A stretch of DNA of 64,000 nucleotides, taken from positions 15,878,501 to 15,942,500 of the forward strand of contig CM065383.1 in the NCBI GenBank assembly GCA_033060915.1, written 5' to 3'. Source of the stretch: Euryodendron excelsum. Its lineage: Eukaryota; Streptophyta; Magnoliopsida; Ericales; Pentaphylacaceae. Position 1 is the first letter of the stretch. Each line of letters begins with the position of its first letter. This document shows positions 12,201-25,300 of the stretch, in pieces. The notes below the pieces were generated by a model. That model saw only the letters and a list, made by a program, of their open reading frames with translations, had not been told where the DNA came from and searched no databases. Position numbers and translations under genes: made by a program.

Positions 12201-15200
12201 TTTTGGGTATTGAACTCGCACTGAAAACTAAAGATATATGTATTTTTTCAGGTCCTTTAAATGTGTTTCATGGGTAAAGACTCCTTTTCGCCTTATAACT
12301 TTTGAGGAAATGGAATATTTTATTCCAGTTGTCTTTGTTGTTTGATAAGTAAAATAAATTATATATATCAAAAAGGGGTGAAACCCTTACAAAAAAACTC
12401 CAAATACAAGACTCCACAACCTATATATCTACAAGCATGTAACAATTTATTCAAAAATTCCACAAAAGAAGATGGGCAAAGTGAAGTTGACTCAACCAAC
12501 CAAAAATAAAGGGGAATGTGGATAATTACCTTTAAACAAGGAGTTGGGACTCTACTCCTTCAAAATCTCTTCCCTACAATTTCTTTCTAGCCAAATATAC
12601 TAGATCGCACTTACCGGGTGATCATCCAAGCTCTCTTCACACCTCGTCTTGGACAGCTATGCGCATAAGAAGCCAATAGAGCAGAAACAAAGGAAGGCAT
12701 AACCCAAACCACTCCAAACAGCGAAAACACAAAACTTCATGTGTCTAACCACAGAACAATAGAGGAGGAGATGATTCACTGCCTCCCCACCAGACTTGCA
12801 CTTGAAGCATCAGTCCAACATAATCTTTCTCCTTTTTATGATGTTGTCAGTTGTAAGAATAGCTTTGCAAGCTGCTATCCAAGCAAAACAAAAAAAAAAA
12901 TAGGGCCACCTCGGAGTCTTGCCTTTCCAGTTCCCTTTCCAAGTAAAATTAAACTCTCCCTTGTCGCACAAAATGCTATAGATTAGTGAACCAAGAAATA
13001 GACAGCCGTTGAAGGACACCAAAACAGCGAGTCCTCTCCTCCCCTACTAACACAAACATCATATAGCATACCAAAAAATGCCATCATAGGGTGCAACTCC
13101 AAATCCTGCAAATTCCTCCTAAAATGAGGAGACCAAACAATGCCCCCAACATCTAAAGAGAAACAACTCGTAACTGAGGCTTCCTTTTCCCTAGTCACAG
13201 AAAATTAATCTGGGAATGTCCCTCAATGGCCCATGACCACACCAACTATCCATCCATAACCTCGCTCTATTACCATCCCCCCACCTTGAAAGAAGTCAAA
13301 TTGGCGAAGTCTTCCCAAACCCATGTGATACTCCACCGCACCCCCACCCTATAAGGACCTCTGCAATGGCCTGAAGGCCACCCACACCAATCACAAGATT
13401 CACAACTATATTTCCTAGTAACTACCCTTCTCCATAGACTATCCCTCTCCATCCTAAACCTCCACAACCTTTTTTTCCAGTAAAGCTTTGTTGAATAACA
13501 AAGCTTTCTAATACCCCACCCACCCCCTTCAAGTGGCATGCACACCTTTTGCCTCTTTACAGCATGATACTCAAACTTCTCCCTAAGCCCACCCCATAAA
13601 AAATTCCGCTACAGTCGATCTAACTTTTTTGCCACAGAACAAGGCATAGAAAATTAGGAAAGAGCATATGTGCACAAACTGGGAAGAGAGGTTCTAATAA
13701 GAGTAAGCCGGCCATCCTTAGATAAGTAGTTTCTCTTCCACACAGTTAACTTCCTCTTGAACCTCTCCACCAGCCTGTCCCAAATTGCTTTTGCTTTAAA
13801 CGAGAAACCAAGAGGCAGGAAAAGGTGATTAGGGCTAAGTGGTTAGGGGAGGTGGGAAGGCCTATGACTTTTGAAGAGGTCTGTTGGAGACAAAAAGCTA
13901 GAGCTTTATGACTCAAGGAAGGGGACAAGAACACCAGGTTCTTCCACCACGAGAAATGCTCACAGGAGATTCAACCACATAAGTAGTTTGGTCGTTGATT
14001 GGAATGAACTCACTAGGGAGGAGGACATTTCGGATGGTATTATTGATTTCTCTAGAAAGCTATATTTAGAGCTTGAGTCGTGGAGACCACAAGTAGATGG
14101 ATTGGAGTTGAATGCTATTTAGGAGGAGGATCATGGCTGGATAGAGTGTCCTTTCCCAGAGGTAGAGGTTTGTGAAAGGACAATCTCAATAGCTTGAATG
14201 GGGACATGGCTCTTGGTCCTGACGGTTTTTCTATGGCAGTCTTTCAGTGCTGTTGGGGTGGTGCAGGCCGATGTTATGGCAGTGATGCATTTCTTTTTGA
14301 TTTGGAAGAGTTTGAGAATAATGTAAATGCTACTTTTATTGCTCTCATCCCTAAGAAAGGAGGAGCAGTAAATGTTCGGGACTTCAGCCCTATTAGTTTG
14401 GTGTGGAGTATGTACAAAATCATTGCAAAGGTGTTAGCTTTAAGGTTGAGCAGAGTGGTTGGGCAAGTCGTGTCTGAGTCTCAGAATGCGTTTGTAGGAA
14501 GAAGACAGATTCTTGATGCTGGTTTGGTTGCTAATGAATATGTGGATTCAAGGCTGAAAAGTAACATTCCGGGAGTCATATGCAAGCTAGACTTTTTGTT
14601 CTACATGATAGAAAGGTTAGGCTTCAAAGAAAAATGGTGTAGATGGATTAGATTCTGTATCTCTTCAATTAAGTTTTCAATCTTGGTGAATGGGGTGGCT
14701 AGGGGCCTAAGGCAGGGGGATCCTTTGTCATCATTGTTCATTATTGTTATGGAGGTTACAAGCCGTTTCCTAAGCAGAGCAGTGGCCAGTGAGAGGTTGG
14801 GCGGGTTCCAAGTAGGTGGTAGAGTGGGGGAGACTGTATTAGTCTCACACTTGCTTTTTGTGGATGACATGTATTATTTTCTGTAGAGCTACAGAGGAGG
14901 AGATGAGAGCCTTGAGGTGTGTGCTTCTTGGCCTAGAGGTAGTCTAAGGTCTTCAAATTAATTTGGCTAAAAGTGAGCTCATTCCTATAGGGGAGATAGA
15001 TGAAGCTGTATCATTGGCAGCTATTTTGGGGTGTAAAGTTGGTTCTTTACCGTCATTATATCTAGGTTTCCTTCTAGGGTCTTCTTTTAAGGCCAAGGTG
15101 GTATGGGACGGTGGTTGAAAATTATGGGAAGAGGTTAACTTCATGGAAGCAGCAATATGTTTCCATGGGAGGAAGACTTACTCTTATCAAGAGTTCCCTC

Positions 15201-18200
15201 TCTAGCTTGTCTACCTATATCCTATTGCTTTTCAAGATTCCCATTTTCGTAGCAAGGAGGTTGGAGAAGTTGATGAGGGATTCTTTATAGGGCAGGTTAG
15301 GGGATGAATTTAAATGCTATCTAGTTGATTGGAAGGTCGTTTGTCTCCCTTTGAAAGGGGATGGGTTGGGTATTCACAGTTTGGTCTCATTCAACAATCT
15401 TTCTTAGGCAAATGGCTTTGGAGGTTTGCCAACGAGCAAGATTCCTTGTGGAGGAGGGTGATAGGCAAGAAATACGGGGTTAAGAAGGGTGGCTGGATGA
15501 CTGAAGTCGTTAGGGCCCCGTGGATTAGGGATTTGGAATAGTATCATGAGACTGAGTGTAGACTTCTTTAACTTTACCTTTTTCAAGATTGGTAGTGGTT
15601 GGAATATTCTCTTTTGTCAAGATCTTGGTGTGGTCAAACCCCTTCAAGCTAGGTGTTTCTTGGATTATTCAATATTGCGGTCTTCCCAGATGCATCCGTG
15701 GAGGATTGTTGGTTCCCATCTCCTCTTGGAGGAGCATGGTCCCCCCCTTCTTAGAAGGGCGGTTCAAGACTGGGAGTTAGAAGCAGTCAAGGATTTGCTT
15801 GGAGGTCTGCATTTTTTTTTCTATCCAGCCGGGGTTTGGGGGGGAAGCGCAGGGAAAAAGCTTGGAACCTTGCACTTTTTAGGGGATTGATTTCTCTTTA
15901 TAGACTAAAAAACATTCTTTTGTGTATTTGTTTTGTTGGCTTTTTGGTAGTGTAAATCCTGATATAGGCCAATTTTTGGATTTCATTGATTGTTTTGTGA
16001 GCTCCTTTTGGTTTCCTGTTTAGCCTTTGTATTTGGGTTGTATCCCCTTGATGCTTCTTAGTGAATTTCTTTACCTGTCCAACAAAAAAAAAAATTCTAT
16101 ATTGTTTTAATTTTAATTGTTTGCCCTTAAGTTATTTTTTTCAAACTTGTACTAAGACCCATGAGTTTCACACGTATCTAGGTGATAGACACGTGTGTCT
16201 CTCATGTGTCCAAAATGGGCCTAATTTTAGGAAAAAAATAGATACGTTTAGATGTGTGTCCCACACATGTCAGGGCATGTCCAACATGTATCTGACACAT
16301 GTTAGGCATGTTGAACCTTTGTCCAACACAAACAAGCCACTTTCTAGAAGTGTCCATGTTTCCTAGCATTTCACTCTTGGTTCTTTGTGGGCTAGGCAAG
16401 GTGGCTCGAAATGCGTATCTAGGCACCTTCACTTTTGAGATATTTGGCAACAGGACTTCTATTCAACTGTAGTTGATGGTTTCTGATTGCTGTTTCATAA
16501 GCTACATCATCTTGAGAACAGTTTTGTAGGTCTTATTCTATGCTTTGGATTCAGTTATATGTTCATGTCACCTGACTAGTTTGTGTTTCCTTTATCTAGT
16601 TTGAGGATATCGGGTCACATGGGACAAAAGTAATTATATACAATCTATGGCTTAATGACGAAGGCATATTCGAAGTGAATTTTGATGATGACGATGAGGT
16701 ATGTCAAAGTTAATGGAGTGGTGTGAAGTGTCATTTATGAACTTTTTTTACAAGATAGCTCCATATTTTGAGACATGCTGAACTTATTATTATCTTAGTC
16801 TGTCCAGAATGTACTGCATCTAAAGTTCTTTACATGCCAACTTCTTTTGCAATCAGTGGTCCTGTAGCTAGGATATCCAATGATCTCTATGCTTTTGTTT
16901 CTCCAACAGTCCTTTTCTTTGCCTTTTTAACCAGTGTGCATTTCAAGGGCTTATGTTATGTATTCAATGTATGATGGGATAACTCCTATGCTTTTCTTGA
17001 GAAAACACAATCCGAGGACTAAAGAAAGAATGCCCCAAAATATGGAGAATATGATAGCATTTGAATTCAAATTAGAAATGATATTTACTTTAGCTTTTAG
17101 GCAAAAACCAAGTAGCATATAGACTAATCAAAGACCCATAACGGAAATGTTGAACTCACGTAATAGATGTATTGGATGGAGAGAGTAATATTTTGTTTCT
17201 TGATAGTCTACTGTTCAACTATAATAATGTTTGAAGCTAATAAATCGGGGTGACAGTCTACTGTTCAAAAAGTGTATGGTAAAGTGAACCTGAACTTGGG
17301 TTCTTGTAGTGGTTATGTCCTGCACAAAAAGAAATGATTTAGTATTTTGAATGTCCAGTATTGTCCACTGTTAGATACCACTAGTACCAAAAGCTTAAGC
17401 TATGGGCCCAGCAGTGCATATTATGCTTTTCAACACCATCCCTCACGTGTAACCCCGCCTTACACCTGGAGATGTAACATGCAAAGATAGAGAGAAGCAA
17501 ACTGCAATAAGGGAACAAATGTAGAGGAAGAGACTTGAACCCAAGACCTACTCAACCTTAGCTGTAATACCATGTTAAGTCATCACTAGTCCCAAAAGCT
17601 TAAGCTATTAAGTAATGGGTGCAACAATGGATATCAAGCTCGCCGACATCTACTATGTAATGGGAAAATGATGTTATTGCGGAAGTTTTAGACTAAAGAA
17701 TATGAAACTGGTAGACTACAAAGGGGGGTTTTTTTTGGAGGGTAGCACGCTTCAGCTATCAAACTTTGTGTCACTCCGGTGTTGGAAAGACGCTGAATAG
17801 AGTTGCATGCTAAGCAGAGGTTGGAAGCCTGCATGTTTTGCAGGGTTTGATAATCTTGGGAACACCACCATGTTTTGCAGTGTTTACTAATCGTGAGAAC
17901 ACCAACAAACAATTTTGGTTTGTACTTAGGGTGGACTAGTGATAGACAAAAATTTGTAGTGCATTTTTGCTTAAAACATGGAAAGGGCTGCAGATATTGG
18001 TCATATAGTCTTTCTTTCTCTCATCCTGGTTCCTTTCTCACTTTGTGTGGAGTCACAAGTAGAAACACACCTGTTAGCTGGTCTTTTTGATAACTGTGGG
18101 TTGTGTGGATCGCTTTGGGTGTTGGGAATTATATTCTTGTTGGTTTTGATATATTGCAGATATTTGACATTATCGTTTGCTTCTTGACATAGGATATAAG

Positions 18201-19273
18201 GTTGAGAGATGAAGCTAATCGTGGAAGTTTGTCTAGAACACACAAGAGAGTACTTGAATTGCAGTCCCATATTTCCTACCGCATCCGTTATTCGTTGCGG
18301 GTGGCCACCTGTATTTATATATAATTGGGTTTCACTTTATGAGTAATATTTGCTTGAAAGGCCTAATTAGACTAACATATATTTCTGCAGGCATATGCAT
18401 CCATTTTGTACCTCAGAAAATTGAAAAACTTCCAAATAATACTGAGGGGCAAACTGGTTGAGCAGTTTAATATTGCAGATGAGTTGAAATATCCAAAAGT
18501 ACTCGTGTACAAACCACAGCTTGCTACTACATCAAAAGAGGTATAATTTAGACGTAAATATTTCATAATATTTATGTTTGAACAGTATTTGGTGCTAGAG
18601 TGAGGCCGCCTTGAGAATTTTGTAATGTGTTGTGTATTCTGCTAGTTGCTTAACTGATCAGTTTTTAGATTTTGTTGAGATGGGAACTCAATTTTCTAAG
18701 ACTTCCAAAATGGTGTTGCGAACATGTGGAAGTATTGAACTTTGGTACAAGTGTTTATTCTATTTCACCCCTCTCAATTTCCGGTGTTGTGAGCATACAT
18801 AGCAATTCCCACCATGATGTTCCTTTCTTTCAATGAATAAAAAGAAGTGAAATGTACAAAACGAACAATTTTTGGGCATATTATTAGGGTCCAAAGCATT
18901 GGGAATTATTTTCTTGAGTCATCAAGTTGCTTGAATCTACCAATATTTTAAATTTTTTTTAAGGGGTTTGACCTACTAAAATAACTAATTCAATCTTGGG
19001 TTGGCCCTTAGGATTGATCTGTAATTTTAATGTGCTTCTTTAAGACAAAATATGTACTAGTCCTTACGTTATCTGCAACGCAGATCATTTTAGTTTGTAG
19101 AACTGGAACGGGAACGGGAACGTGAACGTGAACGTGATATGCCACATGCTTTAAAATTTACGCTATTATAATTTAAGGTACTTCTAAAGAAATTTTCTTT
19201 GAACAATTCGACATCCATTAAAATTTATTTTATATTTTTCAAATTAATCATGTAAAACACATTTCTAGGAGAA

Positions 19274-19336
<63 letters not shown>

Positions 19337-22300
19337 TTCTTTTTTTTTAAACATTTTGTTCTACTAGAACTCTACTCTCACTAGATTTTAATTCATTATT
19401 TTTTATTTTTTTCCTCCTTGGCAAACCTTTAAGGATTGCTAAATTCACCATGTTGGAACGAAAGTGTACCATATTTAGGATTGAGTGTTCCAAGACATTA
19501 ATCTCTAATAACTAGTGTTTCCTGTAACACTCGCCAGTCCTAACTCACTTCCATTGGTCATTAAGTTCAACTCTTATCTTATCATCAGAAAGGTGATTAT
19601 GATGGTCTTTTATGTTTTTATCTATTCGAAACTAGCAGAAATTGTAATTATTGACTTCAGTTCTCAGACAGATTCTATTGAATCATGTTGAAACAAGTGA
19701 AAATGTTGGCATAAATGGAAAGGGACTTGCTTTTGCAGTAATTATATCTCCCTGTCTAAGAGTCAAAATATATTGAATTTGGTTTAAGTATTTTGTAACT
19801 TTTATTTGTTTCATTTAATCATTTTAAAGATAACTGTTGCTTGCACGAAGTGGAGCACCTGATCCTGTTGTGACTCAACTTGTGGGTGATGGGTGGAGAG
19901 TGTTTCCTTGCCCTAGATGTTATAATGTGAGTTGGATTAGTAAGGCTTCTGGACCCAATGACCTAATCAACCCGATTATTATTTGTAATTTATTATTAAT
20001 TACTATTTAAAATAAATATTAACTGTTGGATTGATGCAAAAATATGATGTTGGGGTTTAAAAGGGATCAACATGGGTCCAACTTGAACGTAACCTAGTGA
20101 TTAGCTTTTCCTGCTCTCTTTGATTGTCTGGTGGTTGTTTAACTAGTCACTTGATAGCTTGCAATACATGTTGCATTGATAGGCTAAACTTTGTCCCAGT
20201 TATACATGAATTGGGAGTGAGTTAGAGGGAAGAAAATCTAGTGGTTAGGTAGCACTGGGTTGTCAGGAGTCATCCCTATAAAATTGTGACAAGTAATATC
20301 TTATTACATCAGCAACCTGAATTTGTGAGGAAATGGAGAGGCTTTCAAGAAAAACATGCCATGTCACACCCACGCCTAATTAGATGTCAATAACACCTTA
20401 AGGTGAGTGGACTGCACAAGTCACCAACCTGTGAATGTCACCTTGTGACAGTCTTATAAATATGTATCTTATAAAAGAATTGATAACATCATTATTCCTA
20501 CAACCATCCTTTACTAACTATTCATACATAAAGAAAATTACTATGCCAAATTCATAACCATTCGCAATGTGAAAAAGTAAATAAACTCCAAAATATTTGT
20601 CACTAGTGTACAAATTGTACAAGATCTATAACCCAAACTAATAGAGCTCCTCAAAGCTCATCAACTCAAACCAGAAGCAGGGGATTGGACATTATCATCT
20701 ATACCTGCAAAACAACTTGTGTGGGCATAAGCTTCTTATCATCTCGTTGACTAAGACAATCAAACTCATAAAGAATGAATATTATATAAACACCGAGCTA
20801 ATCATCAATAGATAACCAACCTTTCAATTATATATACTCATATATCTATCACCATTATTAATGAGAAATGTCTCATATAGTGCAATGTTTGATGTCATCA
20901 CATATGTACTCCGTTTTTATAACATTGCCCAATTCATGGTTGACAAGCTATCTAAGAATATCTACCATGACATTTTTTAGGTTAGTCCACCATAATTTAA
21001 CCTCATCAGAGCAAATACAAGTTATGCACACAATATATGTTGTATGTAATGTCTCCACATAATTGTACACTAACACCAATAATAATAGTAATAATAAGAC
21101 ATTCAATTGAATAGGAGTAAGAATATCTTAAGATTAACCCCCATCTCAATCTATTGTGTTGAGCAAAAGTTGAGGTATTCCTTAGGTGGAACTGGAGTAC
21201 TTTTAGATGCCTCTGAACCTATCATACACCACAATACTATATTTATGAAATTGCAAATCATATCTAAATGCTTGATATATACATTCCTAAGGTGATAACA
21301 GTGCAAAACTTAAAGTTTGAACATTAATTCCTCAACGTAGATTCACTCTTTGAATCGTGTCCAGCTTAATATAATAGATATATAGTTTAGAGTAGTTTCA
21401 TAAGAAAATAGACTTAAGGACCTTTAATTTGAAAGGTCATGGGTCTTAAATGCATTTTGGATGAAGGAGTTATGTCCAATGAAAGGCGAACTAAAATTCT
21501 GGAAAATAATGTTACAAATAGCAGTTTTGGGTCAACTTCAAAATGTAACATCTCTCAATCTACAATGAACTAGAGTTCAAACCTTACATCAATAGAAAGA
21601 TCTATGAGTCTGCTTTTCAATGCTTCAAGCGGTACGAAGTTTCGACTTTCTGGAGTGAGATATAATCGTTTTCCCAAAGTGTGACAGTGCTAACTGTAAA
21701 TTCCGAAAATTACCCTAAACAACTTCAATTTCTTCTTTCACTTGAATATAACCCCCCAATCAATATAACCCCCATGGATAACATGTTATCCTTCTAATTA
21801 CATATAACATTACCCAAATAAACTCTAAAGAAATCGAACACAATTAAATATCTTCATCTAGTTCTCATATCAAAACACTACCTTAAACATATTATCCCTT
21901 AAGTTTCTTTAGCGTAAATATGTAGAAAGATTACATCTAAGCTTCTTACATGTCCTCCTTTTCCATACCAAACCATAAACTAAAGGTAATCATGCAAATT
22001 CCTCACCTTTTTCGTGCATCCTCCAAGTTTCCCTTCCTCTCTTCTTCCTTTTCTCTTCCTTTCTTCCTTTTTCTTGCCTTTTTTTCACTTTCTCTCGTGG
22101 CAATCAAAATTTCTAACAAGCTCCTCAATCTTTACACTAAGCACACACCTCACATGGTCTTTACAAGCACACACCTAGGTGTCCTTAAGTTACACTCCCA
22201 AACTTGCACCTCTTTGCTTCATCACTTCTCACTAATCCACATCATTGTCATAATTAAACGCACTTACGTTAATTAATCGTCATTAACCTTAAGTTAGGTA

Positions 22301-25300
22301 TGGAAATTAAATATGCTAATTAATCGTGTTTAAAATAAATTACTCCTCACATGACATGCTTCAACTAAAACATGCAAATCAAGCTTCTTAATTAAAGAAA
22401 ATCATCCACTACTAAGTATGCATTTAAGCTAAATACGATACTTAGCAAAATAGGGTCTTATATGCAAGGAACAAAATTTCCATATATTCCCCTCGAACGG
22501 CTGAAATGTTTCGCTTTTCAAAGAGACCGGAGCAAAACACTAGTGGAATAACGAAGCAACATTATTTCCATCAAAACACACCGGAACGTAAAAATTTTTT
22601 GCACCAAAACACAATACTATATACCAAAACAATAAGTTGTGTTAACTAGAATTTAGAGCTTTTTCTAAATGTTGTACAATCTTCATTAAAAAAAATACAA
22701 AAAATTGTATTTTACTATTTTAATATTTGTCATTTTGAAATGTTTTTAAAACATTCCGAAACATTCCTAAACGTTTCCATTTTCGAGCCAACCGAAATGA
22801 CATTTCGAAATGAAATTTTTATCCTTGCTCACATGCCACGTGGCAAAATCTGATAGAAATGACTACCGAGTAACTCATACTACCTAACCATTGAACTTTT
22901 TTCCAAGAGAGAGAGAGAGAGATGTGGTGTGGCTGGTAACTGCCTGGTAAAGATGTGGCTTGGTTGGAAAAATTTAGTCAGTCCTTTACACCTTTTCTTT
23001 TTGGTCATTTATAATACAGATCAAGGAGTTAATTCATTCTTTAGTAAGTGTTCATAGGCATAGTAAATGCTTTTGACGTCTCAGTAGAATTGCAAACATG
23101 GACAGCGCACAAGTGCCCAGTCTTCCAGTTTTTAATACCATGATAATGGATGCTTGATATTGCCTTTACTTTTTACCCACCTTTAGTATTTAGTATGAAA
23201 ACACAATGCATAGAAATTACTATAGAGTATAGACACGAAAATCATGTGCGTGAAGATTCATCTGTAGTTAGACTCTGACTCTAGTGGAATACAATGCTTT
23301 AAATGGGTATCAGTTGCAGAATACCTACTCTACCATGAAGGACAACTATTTGTTCCAAGTGTCCACCTCATGTAATGTCATTTCTACATTTTCTCTTTTG
23401 TTTTAAGTAGGAAATGCATTTGTAACTTGCTTGCATTATTAACTATAAATAATTACATGTGGATACTTCTTGTTTTCAAGGTTTAAACCTTCAGCCTCAG
23501 TTTTAAATTTTAGACTCTGCAGTGGTGGGATGAAACTGATGAACTTTATAGAAGATAGAAACCAGATTGCTTAAGTAGGCCTATGCGAGTCACTGTGGAA
23601 GTGTCTATCTTTGTGTAAAGTTGTGGAAGTTTAACAGCATTGGTGACTTTTTCATTTTAGGTATGTGTGGAAACAACCGTTGGATTTATTAAAGAAGCAC
23701 CTGCTCTTGGAATTAGTGGATTTAACGTGTACCATAAAAACCGCCTTATCAGGGTATGTTTCGGTAATGCTTTACAAAAGTTTTCATTGTTTATTATGAT
23801 TTTATGGCTTATTGTATTTTGATGTTGATGATGTGAATAAGTAGTATTGAAGTACTCATGGCTTTGATTTCTGTCTCGTAGTTAAACTTTCTGAACTTGC
23901 TAGTCGTACTATTAATTCAGTGAAATTTAAATTAATGTATGATTTTATATAATTAAATGCAGTAACAGGCTGCAGAAGAACTTGTTCAGAATTTGAACAT
24001 ACTCATGGATGTTTACAGAAGTTCCAACCACTTGTATAAGTGTTTTAAACTTACTGCAACTGAACTTGTTCAGGATTTGAACATACTCATGGATGTTTAG
24101 AGAAGTTCCAACAACTTGTATAAGTGTTTTAAGCTTACTGCAACAGAACTTGTTCAGAATTTGAACATATTCATGGATGTTTACAAAAGTTCCAACCACC
24201 TGTATAAGTGTTTTAACTTTACTGCAATGGTAGTCTTCTTTTTATTTCTTAATTGGATGGTGTTGGTATGTAATGAAGCTACAACTATTGTTGCTGATGT
24301 GGTGAGTTTGTCACATTATTTCAGCCTTTCTGGAAAGTTACTAGTGATGGCAATTCCAGAGGAAGCGGCGTTGTTGGTATGCCTATAAATTTCTATTGCC
24401 AATCATTTTCATAATTTACAGCCATTAACTTCTTTACAATGTTTATTTCAGGAGTTCTAGAAGCAAATTTTATAGAACCGGCACATGACAAGCAGGACTT
24501 TGAGAGATCATCTCTGTTCATCCGGCTGGAAATGAAGCTGAAACAGATGGTAGCGGAATACTGGTTTGTTTTTTCTTTATGTTTTGTTCAGCAACTATAA
24601 ACTAACTGAGTGGTCTGATTTGAATGTGGTATTGGAATTAGAGTTAAAAATTGTTGTTCCAATTCTAATTCAATCAGATTTGGTGACAAGGTATAGTTGT
24701 AATTCTGTTGCTTCTTGCTTGGATGACACTTCGAATGGGAATAAGATTGAAAATCTGATATCTCGTGTAAAAAGATTATAAGTTGGGAAAAAACTGTCTC
24801 CAAATGTTTTCCCGTGCGATACACAAATCAAGAAACTTATTTTGCAATTCTACAATTTATAGATTGCTTGGCTAATGATCATTGTTGTACAAGTTCCATA
24901 GAATAACCCATGTGATATAAGAAGGGGGGGTGGGGGGTGGGTGTGGTGGGGGACAAAAGAGTCTTTTAATTTGAAGGGAGAGAGAGAGAGCTTCAGGATC
25001 AAGCAGAAGATCCTTAATCCTCGTCAACAAAGAAGGCAAGTGGGAGTGTCAGACCCAACGAATAGGAAGTGTGACAGAGTATCAAATATGTAATTGAATG
25101 CGTAATTTGTCCTCAATGAATTTGATCAACCTTTCAGACAACCATCCTTCGAAGCAATTTAATGTTCTGCATTGTCCTTAAACACAAAAGGAAGAGAAAC
25201 CTACACGCACGCATAGACCTCTACCTGAGTCGCATCATTTTGCAGTCAAAAAGTGGATGGTTGGTCACGTTTTTGGTCTTCACAAGCTACACCATAATCA

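Larger units (their letters stand above)
10024..16599 (+). other. MORC intron 3, 6.6 kb
   Basis: Holds the head-to-head LINE pair at about 12350-16094. The part 10640-11230 is built of imperfect CCACCA/GCTGC-like triplets and gives a Pro/Ser-rich open frame at 10803-11105 with no recognisable domain. I do not call it a gene. 11590-11850 is a pyrimidine-rich stretch. 16140-16370 holds a repeat of the GACACGTGT type. Confidence 0.7.
18541..23660 (+). other. MORC intron 6, 5.1 kb
   Basis: Contains a 60-base C run (19275-19334) and a probable solo LTR (20362-22462). The rest is AT-rich and holds no exon I can support. A short GA repeat lies near 22907-22922. Confidence 0.75.
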
